From NCBI GenBank assembly GCA_035760665.1, contig DASTSN010000024.1, positions 1 to 16,832 of the forward strand: a stretch of DNA of 16,832 nucleotides. The letters run 5' to 3'. Origin of the DNA: DASTSN01 sp035760665 (GTDB taxonomy: Bacteria > Bacteroidota > Bacteroidia > Chitinophagales > Chitinophagaceae). The notes below the pieces were generated by a model. The model searched no databases. It worked only from the letters and a program-made list of their open reading frames with translations, and was not told the DNA's origin. Every line of letters starts with the position of its first letter. The stretch's first letter is position 1. Positions 1 through 6,814 of this stretch are shown piece after piece. A program made the translations under genes and the position numbers.

Positions 1-27
1 TTCAGAACTCCATTTTCCGAGAAGAAA

Positions 28-53
28 TAAAAAAAGGACCCAGACGAGCCCTT
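28..53 (-). terminator. Rho-independent terminator after the small frame
   Basis: Read on the minus strand, an 8-bp stem (AAGGGCTC paired with GGGTCCTT, loop GTCT) forms with two G-U wobbles and is followed directly by a run of T. On the plus strand the same two positions are A-C mismatches, so the minus orientation is clearly favoured. It lies 13 bases beyond the stop of the small minus-strand frame at 67-198, a normal gene-to-terminator distance. Confidence 0.6.
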
Positions 54-66
54 CTGATTCACACTT

Positions 67-198
67 CTACTTTTTCTTAGGACATTGAAATCTACAAACC
101 GCAGGGTCTGTAATAACGGATTTTAAAACGGGGCGAAACCGGGTATAGTTAGCAAAATTGATACCAATTAGCGTTGCACCAATAATCAATTCGGTCAC
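67..198 (-). CDS. Possible 43-residue small protein of unknown function
   Basis: A minus-strand frame of 43 codons with a GTG start at 198 and a TAG stop at 67-69. The product has a hydrophobic, glycine-containing N-terminal half (ELIIGATLIGINFA, about residues 3-16), a basic middle (YTRFRPVLK), two cysteines as CRFQC (residues 35-39) and a KKK end. It lies between the fusA terminator upstream (210-246) and another minus-strand terminator starting 13 bases past its stop, so something on this strand is probably transcribed here. There is no ATG, no obvious ribosome binding site and no family I recognise. It could equally be part of a small non-coding RNA. The spacing to the terminator is the main support. 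Confidence 0.3.
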   Translation of the reverse strand: MTELIIGATLIGINFANYTRFRPVLKSVITDPAVCRFQCPKKK

Positions 199-209
199 CC
201 GTATGCCTG

Positions 210-246
210 AAAAAGACAAACCCCCGTCTTTGCAGACAGGGGTTTT
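210..246 (-). terminator. Rho-independent terminator of fusA
   Basis: On the minus strand an 11-bp stem (AAACCCCTGTC with GACGGGGGTTT, loop TGCAAA) is followed by GTCTTTTTC. The single non-Watson-Crick pair is a U-G wobble on the minus strand but a C-A mismatch on the plus strand. It begins 27 bases beyond the fusA stop codon, so fusA is not co-transcribed with rpsJ or another ribosomal gene downstream, at least not without read-through. Confidence 0.8.
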
Positions 247-272
247 ATTATTTATTGTTGTGCTTTCTTTTA

Positions 273-2420
273 TTAAGCAGCACCTACTTTTCCTTTTACA
301 CGAGCTATTACCTCTTCGGCAATATTATTTGGCGCGGGTGAATAATGAGAGAACTCCATGGTAGAAGATGCACGACCAGAAGACAAACTTCTCAATTGCG
401 TTACGTAACCAAACATTTCACTCAGTGGCACTTTGGCTTTAATAACCTGTACACCGGCACGGGTATCCATACCTTCCAGCATACCACGACGGCGGTTTAA
501 GTCGCCTGTAACATCACCCATGTATTGATCCGGGGTCAGCACTTCCACCTTCATGATAGGCTCCAGCAGGACAGGTTTTGCTTTGCGTGCGGCTTCGCGG
601 AAACCTTGCTTGGCACAAAGCTCGAAGGACATAGAGTCAGAGTCCACAGCGTGGAAGCTACCGTCAAAAACACGGATTTTCATGTTATCAACCGGGTAGC
701 TGGCCAGCACTCCCGTAGTCATAGCCTGCTCAAAACCCTTTTGAATTGCCGGTACAAATTCGCGGGGAATAGATCCACCGAAAATATCGTTTACAAACTG
801 ATAGGCTTTATCAGGATTTTCTTTTTTCCACTCTTCATCAACGGGGCCCAGTTCAAATACAATATCAGCAAATTTACCACGACCACCGGTTTGCTTTTTG
901 AGGGTTTCCCGGTGTTCAACTGTTGTTTGAAATGCTTCTTTGTAAGCGACCTGGGGAGCACCCTGGTTTACTTCCACTTTAAATTCCCGCTTCATCCTGT
1001 CAACGATGATTTCCAGGTGCAGTTCACCCATGCCACTCAATACAGTCTGACCGGTTTCTTCATCCGTTTTTACTCGCAGAGTGGGATCTTCCTCCACCAG
1101 TTTCGCAATCGCCATACCCATTTTATCAACGTCAGCCTGGGTTTTAGGCTCCACAGCTATAGAAATTACCGGCTCGGGAATGAACATATTTTCCAAGACA
1201 ATTGGATGGTTTTCATCGCAAAGTGTGTCACCGGTTTTAATTTCTTTAAATCCAACAGCCGCACCGATATCTCCCGCTTCGATGAAATCAATGGGGTTCT
1301 GTTTGTTGGCAAACATCTTCATAATACGGCTGATACGCTCCTTTTTGCCACTGCGCACATTCAGCACATATGAACCAGCATCCAGGTGACCAGAATAGGC
1401 GCGGAAGAAAGCCAGGCGGCCTACAAACGGATCGGTCATGATTTTGAATGCCAGGGCTGCAAACGGTTCTTTGGGATCCGGCTTACGAATTAATTCCTCC
1501 CCGGAATTGGGATCAATACCTTTTACAGCCTCAATATCTACCGGTGAAGGCAGGTAGCGGCAAACTGCATCAAGCGCTGTTTGCACACCTTTATTTTTGA
1601 AAGAAGAACCACACATCATAGGCACAATACTCAGATCGATTGTGGCTTTGCGGATCGCTTCATGAATTTCATCTTCAGAAATACTTTCCGGGTCTTCGAA
1701 GAATTTTTCCATCAGTTTGTCGTCGTATTCAGCTACTGCTTCTACCAGTTGGGCTCTCCAATAGTCAACATCTTCTTTCATTTCATCCGGAACGGGAATT
1801 TCGTCAAAAGTCATCCCCTCGGTTTCCATATGCCAGATGATACCTTTCATTTTAATCAAGTCCACCACGCCTTTAAAATTATCTTCGGCGCCAATGGGCA
1901 ACTGCAGGGGAACCGCTTTTGATCCCAGCATTTCACGCACTTGTTTTACAACATTTAAGAAGTCGGCACCAGCGCGGTCCATTTTATTCACAAAACCGAT
2001 GCGGGGCACATTGTACCGGTTAGCCTGGCGCCATACCGTTTCAGATTGTGGTTCTACACCATCCACTGCAGAAAACAGGGCGATCAATCCATCCAATACA
2101 CGCATGGAACGTTCCACCTCTACGGTAAAGTCAACGTGGCCCGGGGTATCAATAATATTGAAATAATACTTTTTGGTATCAGCAGTAGGCTTACCCAAAA
2201 CAGTCGGGAAGTTCCATTGGCAGCTTACGGCTGCAGAGGTAATAGTGATACCTCTCTCTTTTTCCTGCTCCATCCAGTCAGTGGTAGCGGCACCTTCATG
2301 CACTTCACCAATTTTGTGAATCATACCGGTATAGCGCAAAATACGCTCCGTAGTAGTGGTTTTACCGGCATCAATGTGCGCCGCAATACCAAAGTTTCTT
2401 TGAAATTTTAAGTCTGCCAT
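273..2420 (-). CDS. fusA: Elongation factor G (EF-G)
   Basis: Translational GTPase that moves tRNA and mRNA through the ribosome after peptide bond formation and, with ribosome recycling factor, helps split ribosomes. The 715-residue length is usual for bacterial EF-G. The G-domain motifs are intact: P-loop AHIDAGKT (14-21), switch I RGITI (56-60), DTPGH (91-95) and NKMD (145-148). The C-terminal part carries the domain IV and V signatures, for example GGRGKFADI and RRRGMLEGM. The start ATG is preceded at about 60 bases by a TAnnTTTG promoter, which supports this start. It has its own promoter and terminator. In most bacteria fusA directly follows rpsG in the str operon; here the rpsG end lies about 14.3 kb upstream on the same strand. 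A paralogous second EF-G is possible, but the canonical motifs favour the housekeeping gene. Confidence 0.97.
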   Translation of the reverse strand: MADLKFQRNFGIAAHIDAGKTTTTERILRYTGMIHKIGEVHEGAATTDWMEQEKERGITITSAAVSCQWNFPTVLGKPTADTKKYYFNIIDTPGHVDFTVEVERSMRVLDGLIALFSAVDGVEPQSETVWRQANRYNVPRIGFVNKMDRAGADFLNVVKQVREMLGSKAVPLQLPIGAEDNFKGVVDLIKMKGIIWHMETEGMTFDEIPVPDEMKEDVDYWRAQLVEAVAEYDDKLMEKFFEDPESISEDEIHEAIRKATIDLSIVPMMCGSSFKNKGVQTALDAVCRYLPSPVDIEAVKGIDPNSGEELIRKPDPKEPFAALAFKIMTDPFVGRLAFFRAYSGHLDAGSYVLNVRSGKKERISRIMKMFANKQNPIDFIEAGDIGAAVGFKEIKTGDTLCDENHPIVLENMFIPEPVISIAVEPKTQADVDKMGMAIAKLVEEDPTLRVKTDEETGQTVLSGMGELHLEIIVDRMKREFKVEVNQGAPQVAYKEAFQTTVEHRETLKKQTGGRGKFADIVFELGPVDEEWKKENPDKAYQFVNDIFGGSIPREFVPAIQKGFEQAMTTGVLASYPVDNMKIRVFDGSFHAVDSDSMSFELCAKQGFREAARKAKPVLLEPIMKVEVLTPDQYMGDVTGDLNRRRGMLEGMDTRAGVQVIKAKVPLSEMFGYVTQLRSLSSGRASSTMEFSHYSPAPNNIAEEVIARVKGKVGAA

Positions 2421-2471
2421 GACCTGAATATTTTCGGGTATTTAATTACTAAAAAATAACCTTTCGGTTTT

Positions 2472-2510
2472 GGAGGCGCAAAGGTAAAAAAAAACAGCGG
2501 AAAACCATGA
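2472..2510 (-). promoter_or_regulatory. Bacteroidota-type promoter of fusA
   Basis: TACCTTTG on the minus strand (2486 down to 2479) matches the Bacteroidota -7 consensus TAnnTTTG exactly. About 20 bases further upstream is a T-rich stretch (TGGTTTT, about 2507-2501) in place of a perfect TTTG -33 element. Transcription would start near 2472 and leave a leader of roughly 50 bases. That leader contains a small AACC-GAAA-GGTT hairpin near 2458-2469. Confidence 0.6.
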
Positions 2511-2539
2511 TTTACCGGATTAATAAAAAATGAGATCGA

Positions 2540-2645
2540 TCAGCCTCCCTGCCGAGGGCTAAAACCAGGGAAACGACCAGGTTGTTTGGACCCAGTAAGA
2601 ATCGCTACCGGCTTCTCACCAAACAATAGCCGGGTAAGCTGCCGG
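2540..2645 (-). other. GC-richer structured intergenic segment, possible small RNA or small frame
   Basis: Between the divergent fusA and histone-like genes this stretch is visibly more GC-rich than its flanks and holds several paired arms. TTGTTTGG (2582-2589) pairs with CCAAACAA (2619-2626). Inside it, 2595-2601 pairs with 2613-2619, fully only on the minus strand, where the odd pair becomes G-U. A second stem pairs 2542-2547 with 2554-2560 and is followed on the minus strand, after about 12 bases, by TTTTTT. The same strand has an open frame without ATG ending at a TGA (2540-2542). It lies upstream of the fusA promoter, so it is not part of the fusA leader predicted here. Its role is unknown. 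Confidence 0.3.
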
Positions 2646-2675
2646 AATAAATTATACAGGCAGGCAGGTTAAAAT

Positions 2676-2707
2676 TTTGCTGATAATTTTTATTCGTTGT
2701 AATTTAA
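2676..2707 (+). promoter_or_regulatory. Possible promoter of the histone H1-like gene
   Basis: TTTG at 2676-2679 is followed after 20 bases by TAATTTAA (2700-2707), a partial match to TAnnTTTG at the right spacing. It would give a leader of about 50 bases. The region is AT-rich, so chance matches are likely. Confidence 0.25.
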
Positions 2708-2763
2708 TATTGTATTTAACCTAATCAATCATCAACTTTTAAAACTACCAAAATCAACGACGT

Positions 2764-3183
2764 ATGGCAGTAAAGAAAAAATCCAAAAAAAAGGCTGCTG
2801 CTAAAAAGCTAGCCCGCAAAAAAAGCGGAAAAATCACCAGGAAAGCAGCCCCGAAAAAGAAAGCCGTCCCAAAGAAAAAGGTTGCCAAAAAAGCCGCAAA
2901 GAAAGCTTCTAAAAAGGCAATAAAAAAAGCAGCTACCAAAAAGAAAGCCGCCCCGAAAAAAAAGGTTGCTAAAAAAGCAGTAAAGAAAGCCGCCCCAAAA
3001 AAGAAAGCTGCACCGAAGAAAAAAGTTGCCAAAAAAGTTCCGGCCAAACGGACCAGGCCTGTTGCAACTAAACCGGCACCTGTTGTTGAAACACCCATAC
3101 AGGCTCCCGCACCAGTTCCCATCGTCGAAACGCCCCCTGCAGACGCGGAAATGCCAATTGGCGGTAATGGCGAAATGGAATAA
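2764..3183 (+). CDS. Histone H1-like lysine/alanine-rich DNA-binding protein
   Basis: A small, extremely basic protein of 139 residues. Residues 1-98 are almost entirely lysine, alanine and proline, built from repeats of the type KKAAPKKKVAKKA (about 28-44, 57-76 and 76-92). Residues 100-139 form a proline-rich tail with two VETP motifs and an acidic, glycine-containing end (GGNGEME). The basic part resembles the C-terminal domain of eukaryotic histone H1 and bacterial H1-like proteins (Hc1, AlgP type), which bind DNA through charge and help compact the nucleoid; that role is inferred from composition. The ATG is the first in frame and there is no clear Shine-Dalgarno sequence, as is usual in this phylum. 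A strong terminator follows, so the gene is probably monocistronic. Low-complexity sequence makes homology assignment weak, and RNA binding is also possible. Confidence 0.8.
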   Translation: MAVKKKSKKKAAAKKLARKKSGKITRKAAPKKKAVPKKKVAKKAAKKASKKAIKKAATKKKAAPKKKVAKKAVKKAAPKKKAAPKKKVAKKVPAKRTRPVATKPAPVVETPIQAPAPVPIVETPPADAEMPIGGNGEME

Positions 3184-3210
3184 TGTATAGCGAAATAATT
3201 CACTGCCGAT

Positions 3211-3240
3211 AAAATCCCGGACAAGTTCGGGATTTTATTT
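3211..3240 (+). terminator. Rho-independent terminator of the histone-like gene
   Basis: A 9-bp perfect stem, AAAATCCCG with CGGGATTTT, closes an 8-base loop and continues into TTTATTTT. It begins 27 bases after the stop of the lysine-rich gene. Confidence 0.85.
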
Positions 3241-3424
3241 TGCTAGCCCATAATCAAAAGAAGGCATTGGAAACTGAATGTAGCGCATCGGCTAAATTAT
3301 CAGGCTGGCGCCAGTTGCGGTTCCCGGGCAGTTCATTCATTACTTTCGGCAATTGGTACCTCTGCATTTTGCCCGAACTATTCATTCTTGTAAAATTTGC
3401 ATGGATGAATTTTAACCCGATGGT

Positions 3425-4111
3425 ATGAAGGTATTGATGATCGAACAAGAAAAAGTAACAGCAGATAAAATCATTGACCTGTTAAATAAAATTGATGAAT
3501 CAATTCGTGTAGTGGGCCTGACGGATGATACGAATGCAGCTGCGGATTGGCTTAGCCGAAACCCAATACCTGATATAATACTTGCAAATAAGTCGCTGGC
3601 TGATGGTTTATCAATTCCGAAGAGCAATGGCATCGAGGCTTTTCTAAAACTCAGTTCGGCGTCTGAAGTTTTTGAACTACGTGCGTTCCGCTACAGAACA
3701 TTACAGCATTTACTTAGCGAAAAATTTCGGCCCGGTTACCCCTCACTACTAAATAATAATAATGGGCAATCAGTGAAAGAACGATTTCTTGTAAAACAAG
3801 GACAAAAATTATTATCAATTTCCACAGAACAAATAGCTTATTTTTTCTCACAGGATCGCTTTATTTTTTTCAAAACATTTGATAACCAAAAATTTTTACA
3901 GGAATACCGTATTGAACAACTGGAAAAAATACTTCCCCCGCATCTTTTTTTCAGGATCAATCGTTCCTTCATTGTGTCACTGTCCACCATAAAAGAAATT
4001 CACGCCTATTTTGGCAACCGGCTAAAATTATACTTGTCTCCTGCTCCTGATCACGATGTTATTGTAAGCCGCAAACGCGTAGCGGATTTTAAAGCGTGGC
4101 TGGGAAAATAA
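3425..4111 (+). CDS. LytTR-domain regulator with a degenerate receiver domain
   Basis: A 228-residue two-domain protein. Residues 1-105 resemble a CheY-like receiver, but the key residues are lost. The usual acidic pair after the first strand is E7-Q8. The phospho-acceptor position after PDIIL is A54-N55 instead of D. The lysine expected in a 'LLKP' motif is replaced (HLLSEK, 95-100), and the stretch carrying the conserved Thr/Ser seems to be missing. Residues 117-227 are a good LytTR DNA-binding domain, including FFRINRSFIV (175-184) and a basic SRKRVADF end. LytTR regulators bind DNA as dimers. With this receiver the protein should not be controlled by phosphorylation (inference). No histidine kinase lies next to it. 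It starts 185 bases after a terminator and probably has its own promoter; TAAAATTTG at 3391-3399 is a weak candidate. Target genes are unknown. Confidence 0.85.
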   Translation: MKVLMIEQEKVTADKIIDLLNKIDESIRVVGLTDDTNAAADWLSRNPIPDIILANKSLADGLSIPKSNGIEAFLKLSSASEVFELRAFRYRTLQHLLSEKFRPGYPSLLNNNNGQSVKERFLVKQGQKLLSISTEQIAYFFSQDRFIFFKTFDNQKFLQEYRIEQLEKILPPHLFFRINRSFIVSLSTIKEIHAYFGNRLKLYLSPAPDHDVIVSRKRVADFKAWLGK

Positions 4112-4302
4112 ATACGTCCGTTGCAATAGCTTTTCGGGCACCGTAAGCAAAGGAAAAAAAGTTTCAACTAATAGCCTTCCTGACCATGCTTTTTCCTGCA
4201 TCATTTTAGACAGTTGGTACAGATTTTTAGCTAACTGCTGCAGGTTCACTTGCTACAGGCTCCGCCAGTTAATACTTTGTTGAGAAGAAATCCAATAATT
4301 TT
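4112..4302. other. Intergenic region, mostly without recognisable features
   Basis: No credible coding frame is seen between the LytTR gene and the inverted repeats. ACAGTTGGT (4210-4218) fits the published LytTR binding half-site consensus, but no second half-site lies at the usual 12-13-base spacing, so this may be chance. The 10-mer CAGTTGGTAC (4211-4220) recurs inverted at 4380-4389. No terminator with a T-run follows the LytTR gene. Confidence 0.3.
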
Positions 4303-4423
4303 TCACCAGTAAAGAATCCTTCGATTTTAACAATGTCGCTGAAAGATCATCATGTGCTAATATTTATTGGTTTGTGATCGTACCAACTGCGCATTATGAT
4401 CTTTCCAGGGGATTTACTGGTGA
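4303..4423. repeat. Nested inverted repeats upstream of the T9SS cargo gene
   Basis: Two inverted repeats share one centre. The outer arms are TCACCAGTAAA (4303-4313) and TTTACTGGTGA (4413-4423), a perfect 11-bp match that extends to ATCC/GGAT with a two-base insertion. The inner arms are 4341-4357 and 4389-4405, matching at 15 of 17 positions, around a 31-base loop. The structure ends about 20 bases before the ATG of the downstream gene. It could be a regulatory site, a leader hairpin or the remnant of a small mobile element; no transposase or target duplication is visible. Confidence 0.5.
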
Positions 4424-4444
4424 TGTCAACTGAAAAATCGCCAT

Positions 4445-5815
4445 ATGCTTTCTGGAAAAATCCTGATCATCGCACTTGTTATTTCTTTTCCCTTCTTCGC
4501 CGGTGCACAATGCATTACTCCTCCGCCTGTTCCTGATTGCACTGGCACAGAACCATTGGCTACAGACGGAGAAACCATCAATAGCACTACGACTAAATGG
4601 TATTATGGCGGTACTGTTTCATATAATTCACTTTCGCTTAACGGAGGAACATTGATCGTTTGTGGTGACCTGACTGTGGATAAATTCTACATAACCACAG
4701 GAACAATTTTTATCAGACCGGGAGCCCGGTTGGTAATTGGATCAGGTGTTGGTGCGGGACTGCAGTTCCAGGGTGGCTGCTACCTGTATAATTTTGGCAC
4801 TTGCGAAATACAACGCAATCTGAGCCTGGAGAATTCCGCAAGTGCCGTTAATCCAAATATTGTCATCAATGCTCTTCCCAGCTCTGTCTTTAAAATGTCC
4901 AACCAATATTTAGTTATCAACAACAATTATTCCTGGTTTGAGAATAATGGCAGTGCTGATTTTTGGGGCCTCATTACAGATGCCCAATCTTCACCAGGAT
5001 CAGTTTGCCTGGGACCCGGCAGCACAACTAAAATGGATATCCTGATTAACAAAGTAGCAAACACATATAAAGCTCCTTCCGGAAATGCTTGTGTCAATGT
5101 TTTACAATATTCCGAATTCTATGGGCAACTGACCAGTGACCCTACAGTTTTTGTTTGCCTGGCTGCTGGGCATTCCAGTAATAATTCCTGTATACCTTTT
5201 GGTTGTCATCCCAATGACTGGGGTAGTTCTCAAGTTTTTACCGGTTGTAGTGGGTGTGCAACGCTGAGCGCCCTGCCTGTCAGGTTCTTATCTTTTACAG
5301 GCGCAGGAATCAATAACAGAGGAGTTCAACTGACCTGGGAAACGGCAATGGCAGAGACAAATGGGAAAATGCTCGTTTTACGATCAGGAAATGGCCGGGA
5401 TTTTAAAGTGCTTGATAGCATATTCGTTCGTAGTACCACCGGTAACGTTTTCCATTATCTTGATACTAACCCACTCAGAGGGACCAACTTTTACCGGATA
5501 GTCTTCAGCGAATTCCGGCTAGAAATGACCACAAGAAGCAGTGTCATTAATATTAATTTTGAGCCAGAAACCACACAGGGCATTTATCCCGTGCCTTTCG
5601 GCCAAAACTTTACGATCATATTCAATAGAGAAGACAGCCCAAAAACTATTGAACTGATGGACATGTATGGCAGAACCATTCCTATTATTTATACCATTTC
5701 TCAAAGCACTTTATCAGCCAGTGTTAAGCTGACCAGGCGTGAAGAAAACGGGCTTTACCTTGTTCGCCTGATAAGTAACAAGAGTGTTACCATGAAAACA
5801 GTTTTGAAACGATAA
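4445..5815 (+). CDS. Secreted T9SS cargo protein with C-terminal sorting domain
   Basis: A 456-residue exported protein. Residues 1-21 are a signal peptide (hydrophobic core ILIIALVISFPFFAG, cleavage after AGA). Residues 23-271 form a domain I do not recognise, with 12 cysteines (the last two as CSGC at 268-271) and glycine/strand-rich sequence around 60-130 like a parallel beta-helix or adhesin. Residues 277-372 match the fibronectin-like module often found just before T9SS tails (LPVRFLSFTG...LTWETAMAETN). Residues 380-456 are a type A sorting domain: YPVPF (381-385) for the usual YPNPF, then ELMDMYGR, GLYLVRL and a KTVLKR end. In this pathway the tail is removed at the outer membrane and the protein is released or anchored at the surface. 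The function of the N-terminal domain is unknown. It is a single gene with a terminator after it, convergent with the susCD operon. Confidence 0.85.
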   Translation: MLSGKILIIALVISFPFFAGAQCITPPPVPDCTGTEPLATDGETINSTTTKWYYGGTVSYNSLSLNGGTLIVCGDLTVDKFYITTGTIFIRPGARLVIGSGVGAGLQFQGGCYLYNFGTCEIQRNLSLENSASAVNPNIVINALPSSVFKMSNQYLVINNNYSWFENNGSADFWGLITDAQSSPGSVCLGPGSTTKMDILINKVANTYKAPSGNACVNVLQYSEFYGQLTSDPTVFVCLAAGHSSNNSCIPFGCHPNDWGSSQVFTGCSGCATLSALPVRFLSFTGAGINNRGVQLTWETAMAETNGKMLVLRSGNGRDFKVLDSIFVRSTTGNVFHYLDTNPLRGTNFYRIVFSEFRLEMTTRSSVININFEPETTQGIYPVPFGQNFTIIFNREDSPKTIELMDMYGRTIPIIYTISQSTLSASVKLTRREENGLYLVRLISNKSVTMKTVLKR

Positions 5816-5902
5816 AAGAATGTTTTTTCTAAACTGCACCCTACAACAGTTTATGTAATCGTTCAAACCAACTGACAAAGGCGCAACAGGCATCTTTAAT
5901 AA

Positions 5903-5940
5903 TACAAATTGCCCCGGGAAAATTTCCGGGGCAATTTGTA
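5903..5940. terminator. Bidirectional Rho-independent terminator
   Basis: A 15-bp perfect stem, TACAAATTGCCCCGG (5903-5917) with CCGGGGCAATTTGTA (5926-5940), and an 8-base loop. It sits between convergent genes, 87 bases after the T9SS gene stop and 15 bases from the stop of the lipoprotein gene on the other strand. The plus side continues into a T-rich stretch and the minus side into ATTATTA, so it probably serves both. Confidence 0.85.
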
Positions 5941-5955
5941 TTTGTGGTATTTTGT

Positions 5956-6786
5956 TTATTTACTAATAACAGAAGTTTCTCTTCCGAAAGAGCCTGCTGC
6001 TACTGTTGTTTCATAATTAATAGTAAAACTATTGTCACAACTAGAGAAGGTACCATATCCACTTGGCCGTATTGTTGCTTGCCCATATGTTGGATGAACG
6101 AACCAAAGAGCAGTTGGAACGTAGGTAGTGAAATTGCTAGGATCTGACCAATCTAGCTCTACCTTTACCAGCGGTATTGAAAAACCCCACAATCCACTGA
6201 CAAGAATATAACCTTTAGACCCGGTTGCAGTACCAGGAGTAATAGTAACAGTATATGGATTACCATCGGGAGCTCCTCCAAAATAATCCTGATTATTGTA
6301 TGTACCGGAGAATTGATTGAGATCGACCGAGCAATATTTTTGCATAACCACAGTCAACTGATCTACTCCTTGCAGCGGATCAACATCACCACCATTTATT
6401 TTAAAAATCAAGGTATCCTTTACACCGACGGGAATTCCGTCAAAAATACCTTTTAGTGTAACCGAGTCCACCACTTTGCCAGCAGGTATCGTTACACTTT
6501 TGGTATCAATTGTGTATTGTGCTCCTTCTTGCGCTCCTGAAGGTGAGGAAATGGTAAAATTGATTACCCTGTCAACATTAGAAGCTTTTGTAACGCCTAA
6601 GCCAATCTTAAATGAAGAATTTGGATCATCCATTACAAAATAACTAAGCGTGGTTCCACCTCCACCGAACAGGCTAAGCGACTGATCTGGTGTAGTAATG
6701 GAATTCTTTTTACAACCGAACAAAAGCGCTGCAAAAGCTGGCACAAACCATAACAAATGCAGCCCTATTTTTATATTACTTTTCAT
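5956..6786 (-). CDS. Surface lipoprotein in the SusE position
   Basis: A 276-residue predicted lipoprotein. The lipobox is LFGC with the lipidated cysteine at 25, followed by KK. Residues about 45-150 resemble the Calx-beta/DUF4843-type beta domain common in such proteins (YTIDTKSVTIPAGK followed by DTLIFKIN). Residues about 152-276 form a second beta-rich domain starting CSVDLNQFSGTY. In sus-like operons the gene after susD usually encodes a surface glycan-binding lipoprotein that helps SusD capture substrate; that role is inferred from position and architecture. It is the last gene of the operon, 28 bases after susD, and is followed by the shared terminator. No enzyme motif is seen. Confidence 0.75.
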   Translation of the reverse strand: MKSNIKIGLHLLWFVPAFAALLFGCKKNSITTPDQSLSLFGGGGTTLSYFVMDDPNSSFKIGLGVTKASNVDRVINFTISSPSGAQEGAQYTIDTKSVTIPAGKVVDSVTLKGIFDGIPVGVKDTLIFKINGGDVDPLQGVDQLTVVMQKYCSVDLNQFSGTYNNQDYFGGAPDGNPYTVTITPGTATGSKGYILVSGLWGFSIPLVKVELDWSDPSNFTTYVPTALWFVHPTYGQATIRPSGYGTFSSCDNSFTINYETTVAAGSFGRETSVISK

Positions 6787-6814
6787 ATAATGAGTTTTTT
6801 AAATTCAGAGAGTA

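Noticed and set aside
1..30. A possible 3' end of a plus-strand gene at the window edge (frame ending TAA at 28-30)
   Set aside because: Only nine sense codons are visible with no recognisable motif, and the hairpin that follows pairs properly only on the minus strand, so it does not support a plus-strand gene end.
525..1373. A 282-codon plus-strand open frame antisense to fusA
   Set aside because: It lies wholly inside the well-conserved fusA gene on the other strand and its translation has no recognisable domain, so it is a shadow frame.
2820..3050. Short tandem DNA repeats that might suggest a CRISPR or satellite array
   Set aside because: They are codon repeats of the KKAAPKKKVAKKA motif inside a coding gene, are imperfect, and have no unique spacers.
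2754..3224. A 156-codon minus-strand frame rich in Phe, Ala and Gly that looks like a membrane protein
   Set aside because: It is the exact antisense of the lysine-rich gene: Lys codons read backwards give Phe and Leu. The plus-strand gene has the better start, terminator and known family type.
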